Assembly: GCF_032268605.1 (NCBI RefSeq)
Contig: NZ_CP130318.1
Span: forward strand, 2,948,001-3,012,000
Length of the DNA stretch: 64,000 nt
DNA from: Paenibacillus aurantius
GTDB lineage: Bacteria; Bacillota; Bacilli; Paenibacillales; NBRC-103111
Direction of reading: 5' to 3'
A program made the translations under genes and the position numbers. Under the pieces are notes generated by a model. That model did no database searches, had not been told where the DNA came from, and worked only from the letters and a program-made list of their open reading frames with translations. Shown piece by piece: positions 7,642-16,527 of this stretch (positions within the stretch are counted from its first letter, which is position 1; each line of letters opens with the position of its first letter).

Positions 7642-9882
7642 GTGAATCGATTGCTGCTCTTTTATCCAAGAGGAAAAATGTTCTTCTATAAATTGATGGC
7701 GGGCTTATTCCTCGTTGCCGTCATTCCGACAGCGGCGACGGTGTATGCGCTGCATCATCAGTTTATCAAGAGCATGATGGACGAAATCGGCAATTCGAAT
7801 ACCAAATTACTGGAACAGGCATCATTGAACGGAAACATGATGATCAATGAAATGACGTATACGGCAAGCGCGCTGCTGAACGATCCCAGCGTGAGTTATT
7901 TTATGCAGACGGACTACACCTCCGATGCGAAGTTATTCAACGATCTGATGGATAAACTGGGCACCATGCGGAGCGGGAGCCGGTACCTCTCCTCGATCTA
8001 TGTAGTGTTTGATCGATTCGACTACGTCATTGGCACCCATACAACGAACAATGCTTTCCTGCTGCCGATTCAGCAAACGACGGCCTTGGACGAAACGATG
8101 CTGCACTCGGATTATACCCGATTTTATTTTTATCCCGATGAGGGGGACCGCATGTTGTATATGGTTCGACCGATACAAAATGCTTCCTATCAAACGGTAG
8201 GCGCCATTGTAATTACCGTGAGCGCAGCAAAGTTCAAGGAAATTTTTGAACCGATCCGAACGTCCGATAAGGATACGATCACCATACTCGACGAAAAGAA
8301 CCAAACGATTTGGTGCGAAGGCAACGATTGCAGTTGGGAATCGCTTCAGGCTGTGGCGGCGGACCCCATACCGGGGAACTATCGTACCGTGAAGAGGGAG
8401 CATCAGAACCTGGTCGTATCGAGAAGCGAGTTGAGCTTGAATAAATGGACGCTGGTTTCTTTGCTTCCCGCAGAACGTCTAACCAGCAAAATTAGTGTAT
8501 TCGGGCAAATGTCGCTGCTGATTTTTTTATTGGCGAGTACGGTAGCCGTCATGTTCTCCTTTGTCTACGGAAGAATTTTGTATCGCCCCTTGAGAAGCTT
8601 GCTTCGTCGGATTTTAAACAATCCGACGGTCGACTCGGCACCCGGCGGCAGCGATGAATTTGGGATCATCGATCAGCTCTACCATAAGGTGCTGAACAAC
8701 AAGGCGCATTTGGAGACGTTCCTCGATACGAACAAAGATTTGATGCGGAACCAGCTGTTGTTTAATGTCGTCGAGGGACGGGAATTAAATGAAGGCGCCA
8801 TTCGCGAGAAACTGTCGTTGCTCGGGGGAGATCTCCCTTTCGACTATTTTTTCGCTGTTTTCATTAAAGGTTTTAAAATGGAGATTTGGGATAAGGCTTC
8901 GTATCATGATTCGGCGGCCGGAAAACTGTCCGCTTATATGCTGGCCGAGGAATTGATGGAAAAGTACGCATTAAAGGGCCTGGCGTTCGAGATGGATTCC
9001 GATACCGTTGTACTTCTCGTCAATTCGGATAATCAGGATGAGAATAGGAAGAATCATTTTGTCAAAGAAATGAAAAGTGCCATGATAGAGCTTGTGCCCT
9101 TTCCTCTGCGAATCGGCGTTGGGGGCTATGTCAGCGGGTGGGCGCAAATTTACGAATCATGCAGGCAAGCGCGCTATTCTCTCGTTTACCACACCGACGT
9201 TTCGAGTGATATGGCATTACCAACCATGCAGGTTGCTTTTTATGAAAAGAAAATATGCTATAGCTTGGCGAATGCAGATGAGAGCGGCGTGATGCAGGCT
9301 GTTGATGATTTGATCAGCTATGCCAAAGGGAAATCGTCCATCACGTGGACGCAAAACATGAATATGTGGCTACAAGTATTGTCCGCTTCCATCAAAAAGC
9401 TGGAAGAACTCCATGTTATCCTGTATCAGGAGCTTATGCAAAGAGCGGTTTATCATGAGCTCGCTAACCTGGAATCCGCTCAGGATCTCCAAAGCTGGGT
9501 GAAGCGATTTTACAAGGAAATCATCTCCCGCCTTCATGACTTGGACGAGAAGAGTGATACCCATGGCAAAGTGGAAATGGCAAAGACCATGATCGGGGAA
9601 CAGTACGATCAAGAGCTGACGCTCGAATCCTTAGCCGGGCAAATAGGTTTGAATCCGGCCTATTTCAGCAAACTGTTCAAGGATGGAACGGGCATCAATT
9701 ATGTGGAATACGTGAACAAGCTGCGGATCAACAAAAGTAAAGAGCTCCTTCAGAGGTTCCCCCATATGCCGCTGGATGAAGTGGCAAAGAAAGTAGGCTA
9801 TCACAATACGCAAAGCTTTAACCGTTTCTTTAAGAAGTATGAATCGTGTACACCAGGACAATATCGGCGTCAACTGAATTAA
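7642..9882 (+). CDS. Membrane-anchored AraC family sensor-regulator
   Basis: This 746-residue regulator combines an extracytoplasmic sensor with a DNA-binding domain in one chain. A first membrane helix spans about 13-37, an extracellular Cache-like region about 40-280, and a second helix about 283-307. A cytoplasmic linker follows, with an AraC-type double helix-turn-helix at about 645-745 (LTLESLAGQIGLNPAYFSKL and DEVAKKVGYHNTQSFNRFFK). Such proteins are common in Paenibacillus next to sugar ABC transporters and replace a YesM/YesN pair. The GTG start follows GGGGGG. A terminator and direct repeats follow the gene, so it most likely activates the importer operon at about 10097. Confidence 0.88.
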   Translation: MNRLLLFYPRGKMFFYKLMAGLFLVAVIPTAATVYALHHQFIKSMMDEIGNSNTKLLEQASLNGNMMINEMTYTASALLNDPSVSYFMQTDYTSDAKLFNDLMDKLGTMRSGSRYLSSIYVVFDRFDYVIGTHTTNNAFLLPIQQTTALDETMLHSDYTRFYFYPDEGDRMLYMVRPIQNASYQTVGAIVITVSAAKFKEIFEPIRTSDKDTITILDEKNQTIWCEGNDCSWESLQAVAADPIPGNYRTVKREHQNLVVSRSELSLNKWTLVSLLPAERLTSKISVFGQMSLLIFLLASTVAVMFSFVYGRILYRPLRSLLRRILNNPTVDSAPGGSDEFGIIDQLYHKVLNNKAHLETFLDTNKDLMRNQLLFNVVEGRELNEGAIREKLSLLGGDLPFDYFFAVFIKGFKMEIWDKASYHDSAAGKLSAYMLAEELMEKYALKGLAFEMDSDTVVLLVNSDNQDENRKNHFVKEMKSAMIELVPFPLRIGVGGYVSGWAQIYESCRQARYSLVYHTDVSSDMALPTMQVAFYEKKICYSLANADESGVMQAVDDLISYAKGKSSITWTQNMNMWLQVLSASIKKLEELHVILYQELMQRAVYHELANLESAQDLQSWVKRFYKEIISRLHDLDEKSDTHGKVEMAKTMIGEQYDQELTLESLAGQIGLNPAYFSKLFKDGTGINYVEYVNKLRINKSKELLQRFPHMPLDEVAKKVGYHNTQSFNRFFKKYESCTPGQYRRQLN

Positions 9883-9883
9883 G

Positions 9884-9921
9884 CGAATCCCTTGGCCCTA
9901 GGCTTAGGGATCCGTTTTTTC
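9884..9921 (+). terminator. Rho-independent terminator after the AraC gene
   Basis: Arms AATCCCT and AGGGATCC with an inner GGCC/GGCT pairing are followed by CGTTTTTTCTTT. Confidence 0.65.
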
Positions 9922-9936
9922 TTTGTGCATGTCGCC

Positions 9937-10031
9937 TAAAAGAGTGAAGACTCCATCCATAAAAGTGAAACAGCGCATGTTAACTAAAGAAGTGAAGCCT
10001 AATCCAATAAACGTACTGTAGAAAGCGAAAC
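9937..10031 (+). promoter_or_regulatory. Four direct AGTGAA boxes, candidate AraC-regulator sites
   Basis: A-rich boxes share the core AGTGAA (last one AGCGAA) at 9943-9948, 9964-9969, 9991-9996 and 10024-10029. Start-to-start distances are 21, 27 and 33 bases. All point the same way. The last box occupies the place where a -35 hexamer should be relative to TATAAC at 10047-10052, which otherwise lacks a -35. That layout suits an AraC-type activator contacting RNA polymerase. Binding is inferred. Confidence 0.45.
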
Positions 10032-10053
10032 GGGATCCTGTTACTTTATAACA

Positions 10054-10067
10054 TGTAAACGGTTTCA
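10054..10067 (+). promoter_or_regulatory. CcpA cre-like box
   Basis: TGTAAACGGTTTCA fits the catabolite-responsive element consensus TGWAANCGNTNWCA at every position. It lies just downstream of the candidate -10 TATAAC, where CcpA binding would repress the importer operon when preferred sugars are present. Confidence 0.65.
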
Positions 10068-10096
10068 ACACGACGGGATAAAAAGGAGGTGTCATC

Positions 10097-11035
10097 ATTA
10101 CAACCGCGGCAACTGTTCGAATAAAAAAACATAAGGTGCTGCAGACATTCGGCAAACAAAAATTGTTGTTTGTCTTGTTGGTGCCAGGGGTCGTTCTCAC
10201 CTTTATCTTCCACTATTTACCCATGTACGGTGTCATCATTGCCTTCAAAAACTATAATCCGATCAAAGGAATATGGGGCAGTGACTGGGTAGGGCTGCGC
10301 AATTTCACCGAGCTGTTCGACTCCCCGTTTTTTTGGAGGGCCTTCAAGAACACGCTCATTCTGAACGGGTATCAAATCTTGTTCGCCTTTCCGGCTCCCA
10401 TTGTGTTTGCTTTGTTGTTGAATGAGATCCGGTCGATGATGGTGAAGCGATGGATGCAAACCATTACGTATTTTCCGCATTTTCTTTCGTGGGTCGTCAT
10501 TGGCGGGTTTGTGGTTGCGATCTTATCACCCAACACAGGGATTCTGACAACCATTCAAAACTGGCTAAGCTATGAAGGCAGTCAATTGTTTCTGCTAACG
10601 GACTCGCGGGCGTTTCGCGCCATCCTGGTTATCTCGGAGATCTGGAAGAATGTGGGCTGGGGGGCGATTATTTATTTGGCGGCCATCACCGGGGTCAATC
10701 CGGAGTATTACGATGCGGCTGTCATTGATGGGGCGGGAAGATGGAAACAAACGCTGCACGTCACGTTACCCGCCATTATGCCGACCATCATTATTTTGCT
10801 GGTGCTGAGGATCGGGAACATGATGGGTAGCGATTTCGAGCAGATCCTAGTCCTTTACTCGGCGAATGTTTACGATGTAGGGGACGTTCTCTCCACGTAT
10901 GTGTTCCGTCTCGGATTATTTCAAGGCAAGTACAGCTTTACGACGGCCGTCGGCTTGTTTCAGTCCGTTATCGGGTTTACGTTAATCATGATCGCAAATC
11001 GGTTAAGCCGTAGAGTCGGAGGAGGGCTATGGTGA
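10097..11035 (+). CDS. ABC sugar transporter permease, LplB type, with probable ATT start
   Basis: This is a CUT1-family permease with six membrane helices, about 312 residues. The cytoplasmic coupling (EAA) loop is visible as EYYDAAVIDGAGRWKQTLHV. The N-terminal IIAFKNYNPIKGI segment is typical of LplB-type permeases. The open frame has no ATG near a ribosome site. AAAAGGAGGTG at 10081-10091 points at an ATT codon at 10097, with seven bases between AGGAGG and the codon, giving the normal charged N terminus TTAATVRIKKHK. The only usual alternative is a GTG at 10136 without a ribosome site. The start is therefore either a rare ATT or a mutated ATG. It pairs with the next permease and the lipoprotein. 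Confidence 0.82.
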   Translation: MTTAATVRIKKHKVLQTFGKQKLLFVLLVPGVVLTFIFHYLPMYGVIIAFKNYNPIKGIWGSDWVGLRNFTELFDSPFFWRAFKNTLILNGYQILFAFPAPIVFALLLNEIRSMMVKRWMQTITYFPHFLSWVVIGGFVVAILSPNTGILTTIQNWLSYEGSQLFLLTDSRAFRAILVISEIWKNVGWGAIIYLAAITGVNPEYYDAAVIDGAGRWKQTLHVTLPAIMPTIIILLVLRIGNMMGSDFEQILVLYSANVYDVGDVLSTYVFRLGLFQGKYSFTTAVGLFQSVIGFTLIMIANRLSRRVGGGLW

Positions 11036-11095
11036 TAATGGGTCTCGTACAATCGCCATTATGCCCAAGGACTTAACCGTGGGGGGATTTCAAAC

Positions 11096-11971
11096 ATGCT
11101 GCTGTCTACCGGGGAAAGATGGTTCAATAGGTTCAATTTGCTCTTGATGCTGTTGCTCGCGTTGGCGATGCTGCTGCCATTCCTGAATGTGATTGCCAAA
11201 TCGCTTAGCAGCAACTCGATGGTCATGGCGGGAGAAGTAAGCCTTTGGCCCAAAGAGTTCAACTTGTATGCCTATAACCTGGTGTTTAAAAGTCCTATGT
11301 TTATGCGTTCCATTCAGGTCACGGTATTCATAACGTTGGCGGGAACGCTGCTTACCCTGTTTGTGGTCATTACAAGCGGGTATGCATTGTCCAAAAAAAG
11401 GCTTCTTGCCCGCCGGACGATTATGCTCTACTTTCTGTTCACCATGTTTTTTAGCGCCGGCATGATTCCGGGCTTCCTCAATATTCAAAGGTTGGGCATT
11501 TACGATACGCTGTGGGCGCTGATTTTGCCGGGCCTCATGAATGTCTACTACATGTTATTGGTAAAAAGCTTCTTTGAACAGCTGCCGTCCGAGCTGGAAG
11601 AATCCGCTTCACTGGACGGGTGCCATGACATTCAGATCTTGACGAAGATCTTCTTGCCCATTTCGAAACCTATCGTGGCGACCATCGGTCTGTTCGCGGC
11701 GGTTCATTTCTGGAATATCTATGTTCCGGCCGTCATGTACATTCAATCGCCGAAGCTGTATCCGCTGCAAGTGCTGAATCAGATGCTCATCTTCGCGCAG
11801 AGCTCTATTGACAGCCAGCATGCCGCTGATCAAGACATGCATAACATGTTCGGTTCGGAGAACTTAAAAATGGCTGTCATCGTTGTCTCCACGATGCCGA
11901 TTGTGATTGTGTACCCATTCCTGCAAAAGTATTTTGTTAAAGGCGTTACGTTGGGGGCCATTAAGAGCTAA
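11096..11971 (+). CDS. ABC sugar transporter permease, YtcP/LplC type
   Basis: This second CUT1-family permease of the importer has 291 residues and six predicted membrane helices. The EAA loop is ELEESASLDGCHDIQILTKI, and the C terminus KYFVKGVTLGAIKS is the hallmark ending of this group. The ATG follows GGGGGGAT. No ATP-binding subunit is encoded here. In Firmicutes a shared MsmX-type ATPase encoded elsewhere usually energises such importers. The gene lies between the LplB-type permease and the binding protein. Confidence 0.9.
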   Translation: MLLSTGERWFNRFNLLLMLLLALAMLLPFLNVIAKSLSSNSMVMAGEVSLWPKEFNLYAYNLVFKSPMFMRSIQVTVFITLAGTLLTLFVVITSGYALSKKRLLARRTIMLYFLFTMFFSAGMIPGFLNIQRLGIYDTLWALILPGLMNVYYMLLVKSFFEQLPSELEESASLDGCHDIQILTKIFLPISKPIVATIGLFAAVHFWNIYVPAVMYIQSPKLYPLQVLNQMLIFAQSSIDSQHAADQDMHNMFGSENLKMAVIVVSTMPIVIVYPFLQKYFVKGVTLGAIKS

Positions 11972-12002
11972 CAGCAGAAAAACAAAAAATAAGAGGTGCG
12001 CA

Positions 12003-13601
12003 ATGAGAAAAGTAGGAACGGCTTCGCTCCTGTTGTCGGCGTCAATCGCGCTGCTTGTGTCGGCTTGCTCAAAAACCGGTTCCGAGGTGACCCCTTCCGG
12101 TGGGAATACAGGGGAACCGACCAAGACGGGGAAGGTTAAGATCTCCATTCTGAACGGGTTGTGGGATCTTCCGGCCGGCGTGGATCCCAATAAGAACAAA
12201 TGGACGGATGTCATCAGCAAAGCATTTCCGGATCTCGAAATCAATTGGATTCTCGCCCCCCGCGACGCAGCGCAGTTCGAGCAAAAGAAACAGCTGCTGA
12301 TGGGATCGGGACAATTTCCAAATCTGGTGCTCGCGACCAAAACGGATATGGTGAACTGGGCGAACAACGGCATGATTATTCCGGTTGACGAATTCGTAAC
12401 GAATAATATGCCCAATTTGAAAAACTACCTGAATGAAGAAGATATGAAAAACGGCAAGTATCTTGGCAAGCAGTATCTGATTCCGACTCCGCTGTCGAGT
12501 TTGCAAAATCCGTTGGTCACGTATATTCGCAAGGATTGGCTGGATAAGCTGAAGCTTCCGGTCCCGCAAACAACGGAGGAGCTCATGAATGTGATGAAGG
12601 CGTTTGCGAATCAGGATCCTGACGGAAACGGCAAGAAGGATACGTTCGGATTCGCCAGCCAAAAAAATCTGATCTTCATGGACAGCACGCTTGCCTTGTC
12701 GTTCAGGGTGAATTTGGATACTCAAAACAAAAATATTAACTGGCATCGGGTGAACGGCAAGCTGCTGCCCGATATCGTGGCCCCCGGCGCGAAAGAAGCC
12801 CTTGCCTACTTTAAGGAAATGTATGCGAGCGGGGTTTATGACAAGGAGTCGTTGGTGCTCGACTACAGTAAGCTGGAAGAAAAGTTGACCAGCGGAAAAT
12901 ACGGCGCCGCCACGTTTTATGATTCGGCTATGCGCGGAAGAATCAACAACAATATCAAGAAAGCAGATCCGAATGCGGAGTTTATCGTGCTTACTCCTCC
13001 GAAAGGGCCTCAAGGCGGGCAAGGGGTTCCGCGCGGGGATAACGTAGGAAACTTGTTCGCGGTTACCAAGGGCACGACACCTGAGCAAGCTACCGCTATT
13101 GCGAAGCTATTGAACTGGTTTATGGAGAAGGACACTTCGGTCAATTATAACAAAACGTTGGGCGATGCCCTGAATATGGGGGTGCTGGGCGTCAACAGCG
13201 AGCTGTTAGGAGAGAAATTCTTATCGGAAATGCCTGCTTCGAAGGCGACGGAAGAAGCGAAAGCGGACAATTACCGCTTCTCCTACCGGCTGCTCTATTC
13301 CTCCACGCATATGCTTCCCGACGATAAAATGATCGAATTCGGCAAGCTTAGCGATGCGACCAAACCAGGCACTTCCGACGATATGAAAATCCAGTCCCAA
13401 TATGGCGTTAAAAACGCTTTGAAAATTGCCGGACCTAAAGCTTCCCAATATTTGCCGGATTTGATCACCTATTTTGACGAGATCAAAATGAAGATCGTTA
13501 CCGGAGGCGAGCCGCTCGAGACGTTCGACAAATGGGTCGACTATTTCTATAAAAACCACGGGCAAGAAATCATTGACGAAGCCAACAGCATGAATAATTA
13601 A
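12003..13601 (+). CDS. Extracellular sugar-binding lipoprotein of the ABC importer
   Basis: The 532-residue solute-binding protein has a lipoprotein signal peptide with lipobox LVSAC and acylated Cys22. A serine/glycine/threonine-rich linker follows. The EF-hand-like DPDGNGKKDTFGF at about 202-214 is a conserved calcium-binding signature of this LplA-type family. It would capture oligosaccharides at the membrane surface and hand them to the two preceding permeases. The start at 12003 has AGAGGTG upstream; longer in-frame starts lie inside the permease gene. A strong hairpin follows the stop codon. Confidence 0.9.
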   Translation: MRKVGTASLLLSASIALLVSACSKTGSEVTPSGGNTGEPTKTGKVKISILNGLWDLPAGVDPNKNKWTDVISKAFPDLEINWILAPRDAAQFEQKKQLLMGSGQFPNLVLATKTDMVNWANNGMIIPVDEFVTNNMPNLKNYLNEEDMKNGKYLGKQYLIPTPLSSLQNPLVTYIRKDWLDKLKLPVPQTTEELMNVMKAFANQDPDGNGKKDTFGFASQKNLIFMDSTLALSFRVNLDTQNKNINWHRVNGKLLPDIVAPGAKEALAYFKEMYASGVYDKESLVLDYSKLEEKLTSGKYGAATFYDSAMRGRINNNIKKADPNAEFIVLTPPKGPQGGQGVPRGDNVGNLFAVTKGTTPEQATAIAKLLNWFMEKDTSVNYNKTLGDALNMGVLGVNSELLGEKFLSEMPASKATEEAKADNYRFSYRLLYSSTHMLPDDKMIEFGKLSDATKPGTSDDMKIQSQYGVKNALKIAGPKASQYLPDLITYFDEIKMKIVTGGEPLETFDKWVDYFYKNHGQEIIDEANSMNN

Positions 13602-13612
13602 AGCACGGCCAT

Positions 13613-13654
13613 CCCTCCACGACGATTTCCGAAATTGTCGGGAGGGTTCATTTT
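13613..13654 (+). terminator. Hairpin after the binding-protein gene that contains the next gene's ribosome site
   Basis: CCCTCC-a-CGAC at 13613-13623 pairs with GTCGGGAGGG at 13637-13646, and ATTTC/GAAAT pair inside, leaving a tiny loop. A T-rich tail TTCATTTT follows. The 3' arm holds GGGAGGG, the ribosome binding site of the ATG at 13656. The hairpin could therefore both attenuate transcription and hide the ribosome site. Confidence 0.65.
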
Positions 13655-13655
13655 C

Positions 13656-14483
13656 ATGGCGGGAGGGAGCAAATTGGCTCTAACGTTCGACAATAACAGT
13701 CTCGACGGGTGGCAGCTCGGCATGTCTTATAATGCAGCGAAGCCGTTAGATCTGTCCAGTCTTGCCGACAACGGGATCCGCTGTATGGAACTCAATTGGC
13801 GGGAGCTGGATATCTTCACTCCGGAGAACAGAAGGACCTGTACGCGGATCGTAAACGAGGCGAGAAACGCGGGGATTTCCGTTTGGTCGCTTCATATCCC
13901 GTTCGGTGTGGAATGGGATCTGTCCTCTCTTGATGCGCAAGTCAGGGAGGCGGCCCACGGTAAGATTGCCTGGGTCATAGAACTGGCATCGGAGTGGGGA
14001 ATTCCCAATGCGGTTCTCCATCCGAGCTATGAACCCATACGGCCGGAGGAACGGCAATCCCGCTTGGAAGTATGCCGCCAGTCTTTGAACCGGCTAACGG
14101 AACAAGTCGAACGCCTCCACCTTACGCTGGCGATCGAATGCTTACCGAGAACTTGTCTAGGGCATTCTTCGACCGAAATTCGTTATTTGTTAGAGGGGAA
14201 TCCGGCACTGAACGTTTGCTGCGACGTCAATCACTTATTTAAGGAATCGCCGGAAAGCTTTATCCGCGAGCTTGGATCACGGATTGTGACGACCCATATT
14301 TCTGACAATGACGGGGTTGACGAGAAGCATTGGCTGCCGGGCAGCGGAGTCATCCAGTGGCCGAACGTTTTTCGTTCGTTTCAGGAGACTCGCTATCGCG
14401 GACCCATGATTTTCGAAGTGCGGAATCAGACGGCCGAGCAAGTTTCGGCGTGTTGGAAAGGACTGGAAGCCATTGACTGGTGA
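13656..14483 (+). CDS. Sugar phosphate isomerase/epimerase family protein (xylose isomerase-like barrel)
   Basis: The 275-residue TIM-barrel protein is of the AP endonuclease 2 superfamily. Metal-site candidates are the HPSYE segment, AIECLPR, CCDVNHLF and TTHISDNDG, which supply the Glu, Asp and His ligands seen in inosose, hydroxypyruvate or tagatose-type isomerases/epimerases. The C-terminal IFEVRN gives the last acid. The ATG at 13656 follows GGGAGGG by nine bases. It overlaps or abuts the next gene, the cytosolic propeller paralogue, which suggests the two act together on imported sugar. The exact reaction is not evident. Confidence 0.75.
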   Translation: MAGGSKLALTFDNNSLDGWQLGMSYNAAKPLDLSSLADNGIRCMELNWRELDIFTPENRRTCTRIVNEARNAGISVWSLHIPFGVEWDLSSLDAQVREAAHGKIAWVIELASEWGIPNAVLHPSYEPIRPEERQSRLEVCRQSLNRLTEQVERLHLTLAIECLPRTCLGHSSTEIRYLLEGNPALNVCCDVNHLFKESPESFIRELGSRIVTTHISDNDGVDEKHWLPGSGVIQWPNVFRSFQETRYRGPMIFEVRNQTAEQVSACWKGLEAIDW

Positions 14484-14496
14484 GAAGAAGTTCGTG

Positions 14497-15408
14497 ATGA
14501 CGGAACCTAATTTCGTAAAATCCACTATATTCGCCGATACGCCCCGCCTCCTGGCGGTAACGGATCAAGCCTCCAAACGAATCCTGTTGCTTGATCCGGA
14601 GGTTCCGGATTGGAAGGATGGCAGAGCCGTCAAGTGGTCATGGCATCCGAATGCCGAGCACAGCCTACATGCATGGGGGCTTCCTTCCGACGTAAAATTG
14701 CGGCATAGTCCTCACTTCGAAGGATTGTGCATGTTGGTGACGGATTCCTATGGGCTGGCCGCCATCGTATCCTATCCGGAAGGGGGAGCACCCAGGTGGG
14801 CTTGCGATGTCGGCGGCAATCCTCACGCGGCGGAACTGCTGCCGGATGGGAATATGGCCATTGCGGCAAGTCATGGAGGATGGGTGAGACTTTACACAGC
14901 CTCCCAAAGCGATGCTCCCTTCCACTATGCGGAATACGAGCTTCCCGGAGCTCATGGGGTTCTGTGGGATCCGACTCGACAGGTTCTATGGACGGTAGGG
15001 GACGATTACCTCACCGCCTTGGTCGTATCGGGGACGTCTTCAGCTCCCTTGCTGCAGGAGGATCCCTCGCTTCGCAGCTACTTGCCGACGAGGTACGGCC
15101 ACGATTTATCCCCTGTTTATGGCGACACTAACCGCCTCTGGGTGACGACGAATTACGGTGTCTATCATTTCGATAAATCGGCCGTCGCGTGGTCGGAGCC
15201 TCTTCTGACGAACGATCCGTTTGATCTTCGTTTCGTGAAAAGCATCGGGAATTTCCCCAATGGCCCCGTTGTATTAACAAAACCGGAAGAGGGCTGCCTC
15301 TACGAATGGGCTACCGACAAGATTCATCAGTTCCAAGAAGAGGCAGTGTTTGTCAAAGACGGCGCCGCCATTTATAAGGCGCGTATATGGCGGCCGGATT
15401 ATTGCTAG
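14497..15408 (+). CDS. Propeller-like protein, probable DUF6528 family, cytosolic paralogue
   Basis: This 303-residue protein has no signal peptide. It shares with the two following genes a repeated beta-rich fold and family segments: AVTDQASKRILLLDP, LLPDGNMAIAASHGGWVRLY, the GHDLSPVYGDTNRLWVTTNYGVYHFDK stretch, and a KARIWRPDYC ending. The spaced strands and repeated W/YD units suggest a beta-propeller. I believe this is the family now called DUF6528, from memory. Starts are ambiguous: ATG 14497, GTG 14494, or TTG 14473 after GGAAAGGA, which would overlap the upstream stop. Likely translational coupling to the isomerase gene suggests an intracellular sugar-binding, isomerase or lyase partner. 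Function unknown. Confidence 0.7.
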   Translation: MTEPNFVKSTIFADTPRLLAVTDQASKRILLLDPEVPDWKDGRAVKWSWHPNAEHSLHAWGLPSDVKLRHSPHFEGLCMLVTDSYGLAAIVSYPEGGAPRWACDVGGNPHAAELLPDGNMAIAASHGGWVRLYTASQSDAPFHYAEYELPGAHGVLWDPTRQVLWTVGDDYLTALVVSGTSSAPLLQEDPSLRSYLPTRYGHDLSPVYGDTNRLWVTTNYGVYHFDKSAVAWSEPLLTNDPFDLRFVKSIGNFPNGPVVLTKPEEGCLYEWATDKIHQFQEEAVFVKDGAAIYKARIWRPDYC

Positions 15409-15774
15409 GTTTCGCCATCCAACGATCATATCCGGACGGAGGAATGAAGATGCGAAAAGATGCGAGCAAGAACCTACATGCTCTTCCTACAGGGGCAGGG
15501 GGGAAAAGAATTTTCCGGTACATGCTTATAATCAGTATGATTTGCGCGATTCTCGCTCAGACGAATCCGGTAGACGCGGGCACAGGGACATGGATCGGCA
15601 CGACCGATAGTACAACCAAAAAAATGCATGTTTACGATGCAGCCGTCACCGATTGGAATAGCGATAGCGCAATCAAATGGGAATTTGCCCCTTCGACCGC
15701 TCTTGGATTCACTGCATCTGAAATCAACGCATGGAATGGTGGTTCCGGCATGAAGCTGCGGAATAGCAGCGTAT

Positions 15775-15783
15775 GGGGGGGGG
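15775..15783 (+). repeat. Homopolymer of nine G at the frameshift point
   Basis: Nine consecutive G lie inside the propeller coding region. Eight G would restore the reading frame. It is the obvious slippage site. Confidence 0.9.
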
Positions 15784-16527
15784 CAATGGGTAGTCGTAAC
15801 GGATTCTTCGTTTGCCGCCATTGTTTCCTATCCAGGGGGCGTAAAGAAATGGGCGAATGTCATCTCCGGGAACCTGCACGAGGCAGAGCTGTTGCCGAAC
15901 GGGAATATCGCCCTTGCTGCATCAAATGGCAATTGGGTTAGGGTGTATGCGTCTTCGCAAGGGTCGAGCAACTCGACCTATGCCCAGTACGACATCAACT
16001 TCGCCCATGCCGTTTTGTGGGACCCGGACAGAAACCGACTCTGGGTAAACGGGCAAGATCCCGTGACAGGAGTGCATATATTGACAGCATTGATCGTAGG
16101 GGGAACGGCTGCTAATCCTACGCTCACCGAAGATCCGGCATACCGCAAGGATCTTGTGCCTTCCCGGTGGGCCCATGATCTCCAGCCTTATTATAATGAT
16201 AAGAATAAATTGGTACTGACGACAAGCGACGGGGTTTATCTATACGACAAATCAACGAAAAGTATTTCCAAGCCTTCCGGAGATCTCCAACAAAATGAGG
16301 TCAGGTCAGCGGGGAATTTGTCTACCGGTGAATTTTACGAAACCCGGCCGGATGTTAACAAATCCCCGGCAGGTGCTTGCACTATCAACGTTTGGTGTAC
16401 GGATACGGTGGATTTGTATAGTTCCGTCGATGGCTCACACGTCGGCTCGAGAACGGTGACCGGGGCCGCCACCTACAAAGCTCGTTTCTGGAACCCCGAC
16501 TATTATGGGACGACGGGGCAGGCGGAA

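Noticed and set aside
12069-13088. 339-codon open frame on the minus strand opposite the first binding-protein gene
   Set aside because: It is a shadow of a well-supported lipoprotein gene, has no ribosome site and shows arginine/histidine-rich composition typical of antisense frames.
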